From an uncultured Lachnospiraceae bacterium (GTDB lineage Bacteria > Bacillota > Clostridia > Lachnospirales > Lachnospiraceae), in NCBI GenBank assembly GCA_949948715.1, contig CATLGW010000016.1, positions 1-51,621 on the forward strand: 51,621 nucleotides of DNA. Direction: 5' to 3'. Positions 51,340 through 51,621 of the stretch are shown here, piece by piece. The translations under genes and the position numbers were made by a program. The notes under the pieces are model-generated. The model was not told where the DNA came from, searched no databases, and worked only from the letters and a program-made list of their open reading frames with translations. Positions within the stretch are counted from its first letter, which is position 1; each line of letters begins with the position of its first letter.

Positions 51340-51621
51340 AGTATCTGCCTTTTCAGCACCCGTAAAAACTCTGCCAGAATTGGTACTGGAGGGGCAGATA
51401 CGGAACTATTAAAAGTATCCAAACAGTATCTGCCCGTCCAGTGCCCAGAGTTTTATGGGAGCGAAGCACCCGTAAAAACTCTGCCAGAATTGGCACTGGA
51501 GGGGCAGATACGGAACTATTAAAAGTATCCAAACAGTATCTGCCCGTCCAGTGCCCAGAGTTTTATGGGAGCGAAGCACCCGTAAAAACTCTGCCAGACC
51601 AGGTACTGGAGGGGCAGATAC
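51340..51621. repeat. Tandem 110-bp palindromic repeat, continuing past the window
   Basis: The unit start CACCCGTAAAAACTCTGCC recurs at 51357, 51467 and 51577, an exact period of 110 bp. Copies 1 and 2 are nearly identical (one change, GGTACTGG/GGCACTGG). Copy 3 differs around 51598 and is cut by the window end. The first boundary is a truncated unit (CAGTATCTGCC joined to TTTTCAGCACCC). Each unit holds a long inverted repeat: GTAAAAACTC...GGGGCAGATAC (51362-51401) against GTATCTGCCC...GAGTTTT (51426-51454). There are no unique spacers, so it is not CRISPR. ORFs across it are unlikely to be real. Confidence 0.9.

Noticed and set aside
51334..51522. A 62-codon ORF through the 110-bp repeats
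   Set aside because: It merely translates the tandem repeat, and stops interrupt later copies; repeat DNA is the simpler explanation.
51357..51621. CRISPR array
   Set aside because: The 110-bp units abut directly without unique spacers, and no cas genes are present.

Overview
The window looks like a chromosomal segment of an anaerobic, moderately GC-rich Clostridia, most likely a Lachnospiraceae-type bacterium. This is inference from gene content: Rnf in the order C-D-G-E-A-B, a Na+-translocating decarboxylase cluster, a tryptophan T-box operon, a CmpB-type membrane protein, an Lsa-type ABC-F protein, strong AGGAGG-type ribosome binding sites, and a baiN-like/cmk/ispH/rpsA cluster. Nearly all genes lie on the + strand. 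The exceptions are the tmRNA gene, a sodium:solute symporter and a YprB-like nuclease.

Layout. 1-283: the broken end of a serine recombinase. 415-879: ssrA (tmRNA, minus strand) with its own terminator and promoter. 971-2032: a small AraC-type regulator overlapping a ClpP paralogue. 2061-7365: a Trp T-box followed by trpD-C-F-B-A, without trpE or trpG, ending at a terminator. 7384-8971: an ECF sigma factor and an RsiV-like anti-sigma factor. 9144-11222: a HelD-type helicase. 11285-14110: an ABC-2 exporter, a LytTR regulator and a DUF3021 membrane protein. 14326-15894: a GtrII-like membrane protein. 15921-17704: an ABC-F ribosome-protection-type protein behind a structured leader with a three-codon uORF. 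17785-19317: the symporter. 19562-21510: a class B sortase and a cell-wall-anchored substrate. 21561-21689: a structured RNA candidate. 21741-24872: alaS and rpsU. 24951-31411: CmpB-like protein, two D-Ala-D-Ala carboxypeptidases, a metallophosphoesterase, scpA, scpB and a PilZ protein. 31457-37003: the Na+-pump decarboxylase/transcarboxylase operon. 37119-39963: three regulators (XRE, TetR, RpiR). 39964-44755: baiN-like, cmk, ispH, rpsA and cheR. 44888-45991: the YprB-like exonuclease. 46227-51325: the rnf operon. 51340-51621: a 110-bp tandem palindromic repeat running off the window end.

How the parts fit together. Ion-gradient bioenergetics is prominent. The membrane decarboxylase beta/gamma subunits and the Rnf complex both build ion gradients, and the solute symporter probably consumes one. 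A second theme is the envelope and stress: a probable lysozyme-responsive SigV/RsiV-like pair, two PBP-type carboxypeptidases, sortase plus substrate, an exporter, HelD and ABC-F. RNA-level control recurs: T-box, ABC-F leader, an unassigned structured RNA, and a 22-bp hairpin that covers the probable ribosome binding site of a carboxypeptidase gene.

No wholly new multi-gene system stood out. The best leads are the ABC-F leader, the lipoprotein fused to the decarboxylase gamma subunit, the structured RNA before alaS, and the 110-bp palindromic repeat array. No searches were run; all family assignments come from reading motifs and gene order.
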